Shown: piece after piece, positions 1 to 7,996 of the stretch
Position numbering within the stretch: the stretch's first letter is position 1
How the letters are laid out: each line of letters begins with the position of its first letter
Assembly: GCA_041392165.1 (NCBI GenBank)
Contig: JAWKMN010000003.1
Span: forward strand, 455,641 to 519,640
Origin: Arenibacter sp041392165
GTDB lineage: Bacteria; Bacteroidota; Bacteroidia; Flavobacteriales; Flavobacteriaceae
Direction of reading: 5' to 3'
Length of the DNA stretch: 64,000 bases
Notes under the pieces: model-generated
The model's database searches: none
The model's input: the letters and a program-made list of their open reading frames with translations, nothing else
Told to the model about the DNA's origin: nothing
Position numbers and translations under genes: made by a program

Positions 1-2
1 TT

Positions 3-629
3 TTAAAGGGACAAAGTCTGGCTCTGGTTTCAATTTATGCGGATGAAATAAAGGCGGACCGGAGCTTTTCCAAATTTGGCCCCTGGCATTACGTAAATTA
101 TCCACCCGATAAAGAATACAGAGAGGTCGCCCCCAGTGAAGATGGGGATATAATTATAGGAATCGAGAAGTGTTTGGAAGTCATAAAGGATAGGCATAGT
201 AAGGAAGAGGAAAAAGTATTTTATTTAAAAATGTTGGTCCATTTAATAGGGGATCTGCACCAACCCATGCATGTAGGCAGGTTGGAGGATAAAGGGGGCA
301 ATGATATCCAACTACAATGGTTTGGTAGGGGTACCAACCTGCATAGGCTATGGGACTCCAATATGATAGATGACTATGGAATGAGCTATTCGGAATTGGC
401 AAATAATTTACCGGAATTGACCAAAGCTCAAATTAGAATTATTCAGCAGGGCAATATATATGACTGGGTGGAGGAATCCCAAGATTTGGCCAATGAACTA
501 TATGGTTCGGTAACGGTAGGTGAAAAATTGGGCTACGCCTATGGCTATAAATATTGGGCTACCGTAGAGAAACAATTGCAAAAAGGAGGTTTGCGTTTGG
601 CCAAGGTATTGAACGATCTTTTTTCTTAA
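3..629 (+). CDS. S1/P1-family nuclease, C-terminal part (5' end outside window)
   Basis: This frame is open from the first bases of the window to a TAA, so the true start lies upstream. It shows the zinc-ligand motifs of S1/P1 nucleases: HLIGDLHQPMHVG, then GGND, then NLHRLWDSN. The family is usually about 260 residues; about 208 are visible, so only the N-terminal signal peptide region and the first zinc ligands are missing. Known members are secreted trinuclear-zinc enzymes that cleave single-stranded DNA and RNA. Export to the periplasm or outside is inferred from the family, because the N-terminus is not seen. A bidirectional hairpin at 943-965 lies downstream. Confidence 0.9.
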   Translation, partial: LKGQSLALVSIYADEIKADRSFSKFGPWHYVNYPPDKEYREVAPSEDGDIIIGIEKCLEVIKDRHSKEEEKVFYLKMLVHLIGDLHQPMHVGRLEDKGGNDIQLQWFGRGTNLHRLWDSNMIDDYGMSYSELANNLPELTKAQIRIIQQGNIYDWVEESQDLANELYGSVTVGEKLGYAYGYKYWATVEKQLQKGGLRLAKVLNDLFS

Positions 630-748
630 GATCAAAAGTTAATTGCCATTCGTTCTTCACAGTAACCCTCGTGTGTAGCGTACGATGCATGGCATTTGAT
701 TATTTTGTCTTGTATCTTGGTTCTTGTAGCACGTGGTCTTGCTTCCAA

Positions 749-774
749 TACCTCGTACGCCCTGCGTCGAGGTA
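749..774. repeat. Intergenic palindrome (REP-like hairpin)
   Basis: TACCTCGTACGC and GCGTCGAGGTA flank a three-base loop, giving a stem of about 11 pairs with one bulged base. It sits in the gene-free stretch 630-972 and has no T tract, so it is not a simple terminator. It resembles short GC-rich palindromes common between flavobacterial genes, but no second copy was seen in this window. The rest of 630-942 shows no convincing gene. Confidence 0.5.
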
Positions 775-942
775 GTTCATTTTTTTTTACGCCCATTATC
801 GAATAAAACATAACTTTTGACCAATATTTATATAAATTGGCAAAGAAGTTGAGTTAATGTTATTGAAGTTGGGTGTGAGGAGACTAACGTAAATGCCTGT
901 AGGTTAGGGGCAGTATCCAACGGAAATGACAAAGGCATAAAA

Positions 943-965
943 AAATCGGTTCCCACAACCGATTT
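943..965. terminator. Bidirectional rho-independent terminator
   Basis: AAATCGGTT and AACCGATTT form a nine-pair stem around CCCAC, flanked by A and T tracts. It lies between the plus-strand nuclease and the minus-strand alkB remnant and could serve both. Confidence 0.75.
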
Positions 966-972
966 TTTTATT

Positions 973-1257
973 TTAGGTCCCTAAAGGTAATATTGATCCG
1001 TTCTTGTATGGGTCTGGCAGTAATTCCAGTAATTCGGTGGTAAACGTATGGGGGTACATGCTAATACTGGAGTAGGAATAGGGCCTGTTTTCGTCCCCAA
1101 ATAGGGCGGTCAACCTGGGCTGCGGATGGGTTTTGCCAAATACGCTAATATTGTCCTGCTGCCATGGGGCAGTTTCTTCAAGAACCTTAAAATAATGATC
1201 TGCTGCCTGTGCTGCCATAAAATTGGGATAATAGACAATATCACTATCCGGGAGCGG
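973..1257 (-). pseudogene. Remnant of an AlkB-like 2-oxoglutarate/Fe(II) dioxygenase
   Basis: The minus strand encodes peptides typical of the N-terminal third of AlkB-type DNA-repair dioxygenases, including ETAPWQQD, PRLTALFGDE and YSYSSISMYP. Reading upstream of the only ATG (1218) gives LPDSDIVYYPNF, which fits the family N-terminus but begins right after an in-frame TAA at 1258-1260. After TTELLEL the frame runs into unrelated residues and stops. The HxD...H iron ligands and the 2-oxoglutarate-binding arginine, which lie further on in intact proteins of about 200 residues, are absent, and they were not found in any frame downstream. This is therefore a decayed, non-functional gene truncated at both ends. 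It lies in the same orientation as the AraC gene behind it. Confidence 0.7.
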
Positions 1258-1286
1258 TTACTTTATTTTATTGGTAAATAAGGGCT

Positions 1287-2159
1287 TCAAGATTGAAGTA
1301 CGCTTTTCAATTCGTTCCTATATTCCGAAGGATTCTGACCAGTGAAAGCTTTAAAGGACTTGTTAAAATGCGAGAAGTTGTTAAATCCGCTTTCAAAACA
1401 TACCTCTGTTATACTGATAGGTTTCTCCGCCAATAATTTTGAGGCATGGACCAATCTGCATTCGTTGACAAACTGTACAAATGTCTTATTTGTTATTTTT
1501 TTAAAATACCTGCAGAACGAGGGTACGGTCATACTCACCAAGTCGGAAATATCTTCAAGGGTTATCTCCTCCTTAAAGTTTGTTTTTACATAATTGAAGA
1601 CAATATTGATCCTGTCATTGTCCTTTACCTCGGTTTGAAGGGAAAAACCTTGGGCGTTCAAGACTTGATATTCCTTGGAACTGCCCAGTTCATTTAAGAT
1701 GTTGAGTATGGACAGCAGACGTTGAAAATCGGTCTGATATTCCATGATTTCGATTTTTTCGCCAATTTTTTTCTTGGTACTGCCTGTGAATGCCACCCCT
1801 CCACTAGCAATTTGAAAAAGACTCTGAATTTTTTTCATTTCCGGAATCTTAAAAAAATCATTGCCTAAAAAATCCTGCTTCATTTGTACCACGCTTTCAC
1901 TTTTATTGCCCGTAAGCACATCTGTGAAGCCACAGTGTGGCAGGTTGGATCCGATTAAGATCAGATCGCCGTCGGTATAATAGGAAACATGGCTTCCAAT
2001 TTGCCGCTTTCCGGACCCCCCATTTACATAAACCAGTTCAATTTCTGGGTGATAGTGCCATACCCCTATTTTATTGGGGTTGTGCTCATCAAACTGTTGA
2101 TAGGTATAGGAATGGCCGAAATCAGGTTCTATAACCTCAAATGTAGGTTTCGGTATCAT
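1287..2159 (-). CDS. AraC-family transcriptional regulator with N-terminal cupin domain
   Basis: The 290-residue protein has an N-terminal cupin-like half with HYHPEIELVYV and a C-terminal AraC DNA-binding domain from about residue 185. That domain contains two helix-turn-helix units, the second marked by ITEVCFESGFNNFSHFNKSF and PSEYR. Such proteins bind a small ligand in the cupin part and activate sugar or stress genes. The target is not evident here: the divergent gene at 2387 encodes a secreted protein, and the downstream gene is a broken alkB. The ATG at 2159 follows an AT-rich region. Confidence 0.88.
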   Translation of the reverse strand: MIPKPTFEVIEPDFGHSYTYQQFDEHNPNKIGVWHYHPEIELVYVNGGSGKRQIGSHVSYYTDGDLILIGSNLPHCGFTDVLTGNKSESVVQMKQDFLGNDFFKIPEMKKIQSLFQIASGGVAFTGSTKKKIGEKIEIMEYQTDFQRLLSILNILNELGSSKEYQVLNAQGFSLQTEVKDNDRINIVFNYVKTNFKEEITLEDISDLVSMTVPSFCRYFKKITNKTFVQFVNECRLVHASKLLAEKPISITEVCFESGFNNFSHFNKSFKAFTGQNPSEYRNELKSVLQS

Positions 2160-2386
2160 ATGTTAATATCATTAGATCTTGTAAAGATAATACAGTCATT
2201 TTGGACAATTCTGTACAAATTTAACTCAAATGTGTCTGGAATTAACCTGTTAACAATTATTTAATATTGAATGATGGTAAAATAGAATAGAAACTGGGGA
2301 ATTATGGAGTAGTGAAAAGGGAATTCCCAGACTATATTTACCATAGAAACGATTTATTAATATTAAATCCTATAAATGTTATTGTT

Positions 2387-2974
2387 ATGAAAGCAATTTT
2401 AAAATTAACAGCAATGGCCGCCTTATTAGTTAGTAGTACCATGGCACTGGCCAATGATCCGGGAATGTACTTGACAACGGTAAAAGAAACAAAAAGATTG
2501 GTTCTTAAATTAAATAAGCAGACAGAATCTTCTACATTGACTTTGACCGATTCTGACAAGCATCAGATATTCGTTGAGAATATTAAGGAAGATGAAGATT
2601 ATTCTAAAAAATTCGATTTATCCAAATTGGGGGAAGGCCTATATTATTTAAAGATGGAAAGCCTTACCAAAACGGTTGAGTTCACTATAAGTGTAGAGGA
2701 TTCGGAGGTAAATGTTATTGCCAGTAATGAAGTGGCAAAACCATTTTTCAGAAGAAGCGGGAGTATTCTTTATGTGAATTACTTAAACCAAAAACTAAAT
2801 GAGGTGGTAATCAATGTTGTCGATAGCAATGACAGGGTAGTTTATACCCAAAAAATGGGCAAGAAATTGGTGATAGGCAAGATCATCAACTTTACAAACG
2901 CCGTAAAAGGAGACTATACCGTATCCATTAGCGAGGGTGCCAATACGTATTTTGAAACAGTATTCGTGAAGTAG
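2387..2974 (+). CDS. Secreted protein of unknown function
   Basis: The chosen ATG at 2387 begins a clean signal peptide, MKAILKLTAMAALLVSSTMA, followed by LANDPG; the frame is open 25 codons further upstream but that extension is not signal-like. The mature part of about 170 residues contains two beta-rich segments. The second ends with KGDYTVSISEGANTYFETVF, which resembles the folded C-terminal beta-sandwich repeats of Bacteroidota secreted proteins and is similar to, but not clearly, a type IX sorting domain. No catalytic motif is visible. It is probably periplasmic or surface-exposed; function unknown. Confidence 0.7.
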   Translation: MKAILKLTAMAALLVSSTMALANDPGMYLTTVKETKRLVLKLNKQTESSTLTLTDSDKHQIFVENIKEDEDYSKKFDLSKLGEGLYYLKMESLTKTVEFTISVEDSEVNVIASNEVAKPFFRRSGSILYVNYLNQKLNEVVINVVDSNDRVVYTQKMGKKLVIGKIINFTNAVKGDYTVSISEGANTYFETVFVK

Positions 2975-3007
2975 TAAGCCCTGCCCGGAAATTACTAAAA
3001 TTAAAAA

Positions 3008-3031
3008 AATAGGAGCTATTTGGCTCCTATT
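3008..3031. terminator. Bidirectional terminator between convergent genes
   Basis: AATAGGAGC and GCTCCTATT pair around a six-base loop, with A-rich and T-rich flanks, between the secreted-protein gene and the MOSC gene. Confidence 0.75.
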
Positions 3032-3036
3032 TTAGT

Positions 3037-3669
3037 TTAAAGATATTTCTTAAGCCGTTCTCTTTTGTACTCTGGGAGGGAATGGTTGCTTATTGCTTTT
3101 TGCAAAATAATGGGGTCTTTCTCCTTGGCAAGTATAATTTGAAAGCACTCTTTTACGGTAAGCGTATTTTTCGATTTTTCAAGCAATCTAAGCTGATCTC
3201 CATTTTTTACTTCGCCTTCTTCCAAGATTCGGACGTAGGTTCCTGAATGGCCATAATCTATGAATTCCTTCAATATTTTGGCATTGCCAAAGCGTACGCC
3301 CAGCTTGTAACATGGTTCCCTGGGCTGTGACACCTGAACTACAGCGCTTCCAATTTTATAGGTGTCGCCAATGCGCATTTTTTTTTCATCCATCCCTTCC
3401 ACCGTAAGGTTTTCCCCGAACATTCCCCAGTCCCAATTTAACTCGGGATACATGGCTTTCCAATACGGGTAGTGATCTGAAGCAAAGAGGTAACAGGCCT
3501 TATTGACCCCACCGTGATGTTCCCTATCTATAACGGTATCTTTTAGAACATCCGTTTTACCTAGAAAAAGAGGCTCATCGGTAGGGTACTTGAATATTCC
3601 AGTTTGCTCTGCCTTGCCATTCCAAAGGTAGGTGGTGGCTTTTCCTATATTCGTGGAGATAATTTTCAT
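3037..3669 (-). CDS. MOSC domain-containing protein (YiiM-like)
   Basis: The 210-residue protein carries a MOSC domain: DREHHGGVNKACYLF, then GENLTVEG, then QPREPCYKLGVRFGN, where the cysteine corresponds to the conserved one thought to handle sulfur or molybdenum cofactor. A helical C-terminal extension (about residues 165-210) matches the three-helix tail of YiiM-type proteins. YiiM of E. coli takes part in reduction of N-hydroxylated compounds with the molybdenum cofactor; a similar role is inferred. It stands alone between terminators. Confidence 0.88.
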   Translation of the reverse strand: MKIISTNIGKATTYLWNGKAEQTGIFKYPTDEPLFLGKTDVLKDTVIDREHHGGVNKACYLFASDHYPYWKAMYPELNWDWGMFGENLTVEGMDEKKMRIGDTYKIGSAVVQVSQPREPCYKLGVRFGNAKILKEFIDYGHSGTYVRILEEGEVKNGDQLRLLEKSKNTLTVKECFQIILAKEKDPIILQKAISNHSLPEYKRERLKKYL

Positions 3670-3740
3670 TTATTTAAAAATTTTTATTGATCTGAAAATG
3701 AGCGCGATAATTTTTTTGTACAGGTCAATCGCTGTACCCG

Positions 3741-3752
3741 CCTGCCGGCAGG
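3741..3752. repeat. GC-rich palindrome CCTGCCGGCAGG (family R, copy 1)
   Basis: A perfect 12-base palindrome in an AT-rich spacer (3670-3870), preceded by CCCG. The same CCTGCC/GGCAGG core recurs near 24.2, 24.6, 36.2, 51.6 and 58.7 kb. Confidence 0.55.
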
Positions 3753-3870
3753 AAAATTAATCATTTGCCCACAAATCCCCGCTTTTTACTTTTAGGTGTT
3801 CGTGAATCTTCGATTTTGGTGGATATGCAAAAAAATAAATTTGTTTATGCTCATTTCAAAGGATAAAGAT

Positions 3871-3904
3871 AAAAAACCTTCGTATTTGCACACGAAGGTT
3901 TTTT
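3871..3904 (-). terminator. Rho-independent terminator
   Basis: AAAAAACCTTCGT pairs with ACGAAGGTTTTTT around an eight-base loop, just downstream of the minus-strand DUF6249 gene. Confidence 0.8.
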
Positions 3905-3922
3905 TAATTTAATACAGGTTGT

Positions 3923-4279
3923 TCAATCCATTTCCTTGTCCAGATTTTTGGTCAGTTTAAAACCAATAAAAAGTGCCGCACCTGCCAATAGAAAAATACA
4001 GCCGGGGAAAGCTATTTCATTCTTAACATATAGAATTTCGGATAAAATACCGGCTACAATAATGCCTAAACCGATTCCCATAAGCAATAAGGCTAGGTTC
4101 AAAATTAAAATTTTCCAGATCGGGGCGGTTTTTCCGGTTTTTCCCCTTACAAAAATACTGGCATCGGCACCTTTTTCTATGAGTGCCAAGCGTTCTTTGT
4201 TCCTCGTAGAAAAATAGAGGTATACAATTCCAAAAATTACAATAAAGAGACTAATGAAAACAAATCCAGGTCCTACCAT
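3923..4279 (-). CDS. DUF6249-type small membrane protein
   Basis: A 118-residue protein with three likely membrane segments: an N-terminal one (about 3-24), one near 55-80 and one near 90-110. A cytoplasmic stretch with RNKERLALIEKGAD lies between the first and second. This arrangement matches the DUF6249 family found in Bacteroidota beside ECF sigma factor genes. It is divergent from the sigma factor at 4417, suggesting a shared control region, but the role is unknown. Confidence 0.75.
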   Translation of the reverse strand: MVGPGFVFISLFIVIFGIVYLYFSTRNKERLALIEKGADASIFVRGKTGKTAPIWKILILNLALLLMGIGLGIIVAGILSEILYVKNEIAFPGCIFLLAGAALFIGFKLTKNLDKEMD

Positions 4280-4416
4280 TTTGCTGTGTTTTAATTGGTT
4301 AATTTTAATGTGTTCAAAGTCTATGACGAGATATTTTTTTGGATGGTTACATTTTTTTCGAATATTTTATTACGGCCAATGTAACCCAAGGCATTACTTG
4401 GTCGTCATATGACCAT

Positions 4417-4998
4417 ATGTCCGCAAACAACGACCAACAAATAATAGAACGGATTTTAAGTGGTGATACCAATAGTTTTTCGCTCTTGGTGGATCGCTAT
4501 AAGGATCTGGTATTTCTATTGGCCTTACGGATGTTGAAAAATAGGGAAGAAGCCGAAGAAGTGGCCCAGGACTCTTTCGTAAAGACCTTTCAATCCTTAA
4601 ATAAGTTTAGGGGAGATTCCAAGTTTTCCACTTGGGTATATAGGATAACGTATAATACTTGTTTGGATAGATTAAAGAAGTACAAAAATGATTTTCATAT
4701 GGTGCGGATAGATAGGTTTACTCCATCCCAAATAAAGACCTTGGACAGTGCCTTGGATGATATGGAGGTGCAGGAGCAAAGTAGGGCAATACGGGATTGT
4801 TTGGAAGTATTGCCCGGGGAGGATGGTTTTTTATTGACCTTGTTCTATTTTGATGAAAGGTCGTTGGCCGAGATCTCCAAAATTGTAGGCTTAACGGAAA
4901 CCAATGTAAAGGTTAAGCTTTTTAGGGGTAGAAAAAAATTGGCGGCCATTTTAAAGAAATATTTGGAACCTGAAATAATTGAGAGTTATGAAAGATGA
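4417..4998 (+). CDS. ECF-type RNA polymerase sigma factor
   Basis: From the ATG at 4417 the product is 193 residues. Region 2 (about 20-90) contains YKDLVFLLALRML, EEVAQDSFVKTF and FSTWVYRITYN. Region 4 (about 130-185) contains LAEISKIVGLTETNVKVKLF followed by RGRKKL. These are the two DNA- and core-binding domains of group 4 sigma factors. The frame is open upstream to 4339, but that extension is not family-like and ATG GTC CGC-type sequence at 4417 gives the expected N-terminus. The stop overlaps the next gene by 11 bases, so the two are translationally coupled; that partner probably modulates its activity. Confidence 0.92.
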   Translation: MSANNDQQIIERILSGDTNSFSLLVDRYKDLVFLLALRMLKNREEAEEVAQDSFVKTFQSLNKFRGDSKFSTWVYRITYNTCLDRLKKYKNDFHMVRIDRFTPSQIKTLDSALDDMEVQEQSRAIRDCLEVLPGEDGFLLTLFYFDERSLAEISKIVGLTETNVKVKLFRGRKKLAAILKKYLEPEIIESYER

Positions 4999-5401
4999 AG
5001 ACATAGAAAGGGAACTAGATAAATTGACTGCTAAAATGGTCAAGGAGAAAACCTTGGATGGGCCTTCGTTGGATTTTACCTCAAAAGTAATGGAACGGAT
5101 TGAGGTTGTCTATAGCAAAAGAAGTATTGCATATGTGCCGTTGATTTCCGGAAGGACTTGGGGAGTTTTAGGGTTTGGTTTTTTCTGTGTTGTTATCTTC
5201 CTAATTTCAATGCAGGATTCAGACCAAGTAAACAGGTGGTATTATAATTTTGAATGGCCACAATTTCAACTTCCCCATATTTTGGATAGCTTGCCCGTTA
5301 TTCCAATTTCGGATACTTTGGTGTACGGTGTTTTGGCATTTACCCTGTTTCTGTATGTCCAAATTTTATTTTTAAAGAAATATTTTGATGGCCGCTTTTA
5401 A
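4988..5401 (+). CDS. Membrane protein coupled to the ECF sigma factor (candidate anti-sigma)
   Basis: The 137-residue product has a charged cytoplasmic N-terminus of about 50 residues, then two hydrophobic segments (about 55-75 and 108-130) separated by an aromatic, proline-rich loop. It overlaps the sigma gene by 11 bases. Size, topology and position fit a membrane anti-sigma partner, but no zinc-binding anti-sigma motif (HxxxCxxC) is present, so this role is inference from context. Confidence 0.65.
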   Translation: MKDEDIERELDKLTAKMVKEKTLDGPSLDFTSKVMERIEVVYSKRSIAYVPLISGRTWGVLGFGFFCVVIFLISMQDSDQVNRWYYNFEWPQFQLPHILDSLPVIPISDTLVYGVLAFTLFLYVQILFLKKYFDGRF

Positions 5402-5410
5402 TGCTTCCTA

Positions 5411-5770
5411 TTAAAGTCCAATATAGGAATACGCCCAGTACATAAGAACAAATTGAAGTGGAATTCTAAGGATCAGGATCCACTTTGGGATGCCTGCCGA
5501 TTCTTTTTGGCCCTTTAGCATATAAAAATGGACCAAAAGAAATACGGTAAGCATTAAAATGATACCAAGTACGGCGCTATTTTTAGTAGCAGGGAAGCAT
5601 AGTCCTAAGCCCAAAAGGATTTCGGTCAGGCCACTAAGGGATACCAATAATTTATGTTGGGGCAGGTATCTGGGCATTATTCTTAGGTACACTTTTGGAA
5701 CAATAAAATGCATTGCACCGGCTAATACATAGATAGATGCCAAAAGATAAAGGTGCCAAGGATAGTGCAT
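5411..5770 (-). CDS. DoxX/MauE-like four-helix membrane protein
   Basis: A 119-residue protein made almost wholly of four hydrophobic helices. It has the pattern of the DoxX-like family, with GAMHFIVPKVYLRIMPRYLP after helix 1 and SLSGLTEILLGLGL in helix 2. Related proteins are membrane parts of oxidoreductase or quinone-linked systems, but no enzymatic residue can be assigned here. It lies behind htpG, separated by a terminator. Confidence 0.8.
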   Translation of the reverse strand: MHYPWHLYLLASIYVLAGAMHFIVPKVYLRIMPRYLPQHKLLVSLSGLTEILLGLGLCFPATKNSAVLGIILMLTVFLLVHFYMLKGQKESAGIPKWILILRIPLQFVLMYWAYSYIGL

Positions 5771-5790
5771 AGGGTAAAGATATAAATAAA

Positions 5791-5823
5791 AGAAGCTGGA
5801 TTGCTCTAGGCGATCCAGCTTCT
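5791..5823 (-). terminator. Terminator downstream of htpG
   Basis: AGAAGCTGGAT and ATCCAGCTTCT form an 11-pair stem around an 11-base loop, followed on the minus strand by a T-rich run. Confidence 0.75.
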
Positions 5824-5845
5824 TAATATTTATCGTAAAAAATGA

Positions 5846-7732
5846 TTATTTCACCATTTCATAACTTCTCTTTATAAACTTGGTGAGTTCCTCGCCTTTC
5901 AACAGTCCTTTGGACAAACGCGCCAGATCAAGGGATTGGTTAATAAGTCGCTCTTTCTTTTTGGCCGTTTTTGTGTTCAAGATTTCGGAAACCAGTTCAT
6001 GGTTGGTGTTCACCACTAAATTGTACATTTCCGGCATATTCCCCATGCCGAACATTCCGCCGCCACCGGTTTGCTGCATTTCTTTCATACGTCGCATAAA
6101 CTCCGGTTCTGTAATAATAAACGGAGAGGAGCTACTATCCATGGCTTCCAATTGAACGGTATAGCTTTTATTGTTGATGGCAGTCTCGATCTCGGTTTTT
6201 AAGGTCTCTTTTTCCTCATCGGACAGCTTGGAGATTTGGGTATCCTCTTTTTTGATAAGATTGTCCAAATGATCAGCATCTACTCTAGCAAAGGAAATTT
6301 TCTCCTTGGAGGTTTCCAGTTTTTGCATTAGGTGAGATACGATAGGCGAATCCAACAATAAAACCTCAAATCCTTTGGCCTTGGCAGCTTCTATATAACT
6401 GTGCTGCTCTTCCTTGTTGGAAGCATAAAGGATTACCAATTTATCGTCCTTGTCCGTTTGATTGGGCTTTAATTTTTCCTGTAGTTCCCCAAACGTATAA
6501 TAGGTGCCGTCCACAGTGGGGTACAGCGCAAATTTATCCGCTTTTTCAAAAAACTTGTCTTCGGAAAGCATGCCATATTCGATAACGATTTTGATATCGT
6601 TCCATTTTGCTTCAAAGTCTTCTCTGTTATTTTTAAATAGGGAACTCAATTTATCGGCCACCTTACGGGTGATATAGGTAGATATTTTTTTAACCGCCCC
6701 ATCGGCCTGTAAATAAGACCTACTAACGTTCAATGGAATATCAGGAGAATCTATGACCCCTCTCAACATAGTTAAAAATTCGGGTACGATCCCTTCTACA
6801 TTGTCGGTTACAAAAACTTGATTTTGGTATAATTGAATCCTATCCTTTTGGGTATTCAGATCATTGGTAAGCTTGGGGAAATACAGGATTCCGGTTAGGT
6901 TAAAAGGATAATCCACATTCAGGTGTATGTGGAATAAAGGCTCCTCAAATTGCATGGGATAGAGTTCCCTGTAAAATCCTTTGTAATCCTCATCCGTCAA
7001 TTCTGTCGGCTGTTTGGTCCAAGCAGGATTAGGGTTGTTGATTATGTTGTCTACTTCCTTTGTAGGTGCAGGATCTTCTTCTTTGGCACCTTCTGGTTTA
7101 GGGAGCGTTTCCGTTGTAGTCCCAAACTTAATGGGAATAGGCATAAACTTGTTGTACTTTCTAAGGAGGGTGCCAATTTTGCCTTCCTCCAAAAATTCTG
7201 TGGAATCCTCCGCGATGTGAAGCACTATTTCCGTACCCCGGGTAGTTTTCTTTGCTTTCTTTAGGGTGAAATTGGGGGATCCATCACAGGTCCAATGCGC
7301 TGCAGGCTCGTCCTTATAGCTCTTGGAGATAATTTCTACTTTTGAGGCTACCATGAACGCAGAATAGAACCCCAGTCCAAAATGACCAATGATACCTGAG
7401 TCTTTGGCGGAATCCTTGTATTTGTCCAAAAATTCTTCGGCCCCGGAAAAAGCAATTTCATTGATGTATTTCTGTACCTCCTCTTCGGTCATGCCCACAC
7501 CTTCGTCAATAATGTGTATTTTTTTCCCTTCCTTATCAATCTTTACCTCAATAAGCGGATTTCCGTATTCCACCTTGGCTTCCCCTATAGTGGTAAGGTG
7601 CTTCAATTTTAAGGTGGCATCCGTTGCGTTCGAAATAAGCTCCCGTAAAAATATTTCATGATCGCTATATAAGAATTTTTTTATGAGCGGAAATATGTTC
7701 TCTACGGAAACATTGATCTTGCCTGTGGCCAT
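5846..7732 (-). CDS. htpG: Molecular chaperone HtpG (bacterial Hsp90)
   Basis: The 628-residue protein has the full Hsp90 layout: an N-terminal GHKL ATPase domain with ELISNATDA, DEGVGM and GHFGLGFYSAF, a middle domain with the catalytic-loop arginine region NVSRSYLQ, and a C-terminal dimerisation domain. A glycine-rich stretch, TGGGGMFGMG, sits near residue 550 in the C-terminal domain. It is an ATP-dependent cytosolic chaperone for stress-sensitive client proteins. The start at 7732 gives the usual N-terminus (KINVSVENIFPLIKKFLYSD). Confidence 0.97.
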   Translation of the reverse strand: MATGKINVSVENIFPLIKKFLYSDHEIFLRELISNATDATLKLKHLTTIGEAKVEYGNPLIEVKIDKEGKKIHIIDEGVGMTEEEVQKYINEIAFSGAEEFLDKYKDSAKDSGIIGHFGLGFYSAFMVASKVEIISKSYKDEPAAHWTCDGSPNFTLKKAKKTTRGTEIVLHIAEDSTEFLEEGKIGTLLRKYNKFMPIPIKFGTTTETLPKPEGAKEEDPAPTKEVDNIINNPNPAWTKQPTELTDEDYKGFYRELYPMQFEEPLFHIHLNVDYPFNLTGILYFPKLTNDLNTQKDRIQLYQNQVFVTDNVEGIVPEFLTMLRGVIDSPDIPLNVSRSYLQADGAVKKISTYITRKVADKLSSLFKNNREDFEAKWNDIKIVIEYGMLSEDKFFEKADKFALYPTVDGTYYTFGELQEKLKPNQTDKDDKLVILYASNKEEQHSYIEAAKAKGFEVLLLDSPIVSHLMQKLETSKEKISFARVDADHLDNLIKKEDTQISKLSDEEKETLKTEIETAINNKSYTVQLEAMDSSSSPFIITEPEFMRRMKEMQQTGGGGMFGMGNMPEMYNLVVNTNHELVSEILNTKTAKKKERLINQSLDLARLSKGLLKGEELTKFIKRSYEMVK

Positions 7733-7996
7733 ACTTCTATATTTTTTAGTTTAACGATTTAGCACTGACAAAAAAAATACCATTATTGGGGGAAGTGACA
7801 AACTGACATTTTTTGGGGAGTAAAATATTCCTAATGTCATTGTAATTAGCGAAATTGCCTTTAGTACCAGGGCCATTATTATCCTATTCGTATATATTTT
7901 TGCATAAATTGGGCGTAACTAAATTTATTTCCCATATTTTAGACTTAATAAAAGAAGAAGGAAGCAGTGTCTTTCTACAATTTAATTTTCCAACAC

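Noticed and set aside
632..796. A 54-codon minus-strand frame starting at ATG 796
   Set aside because: It crosses the 749-774 palindrome and has no recognisable domain; its length is easily due to chance.
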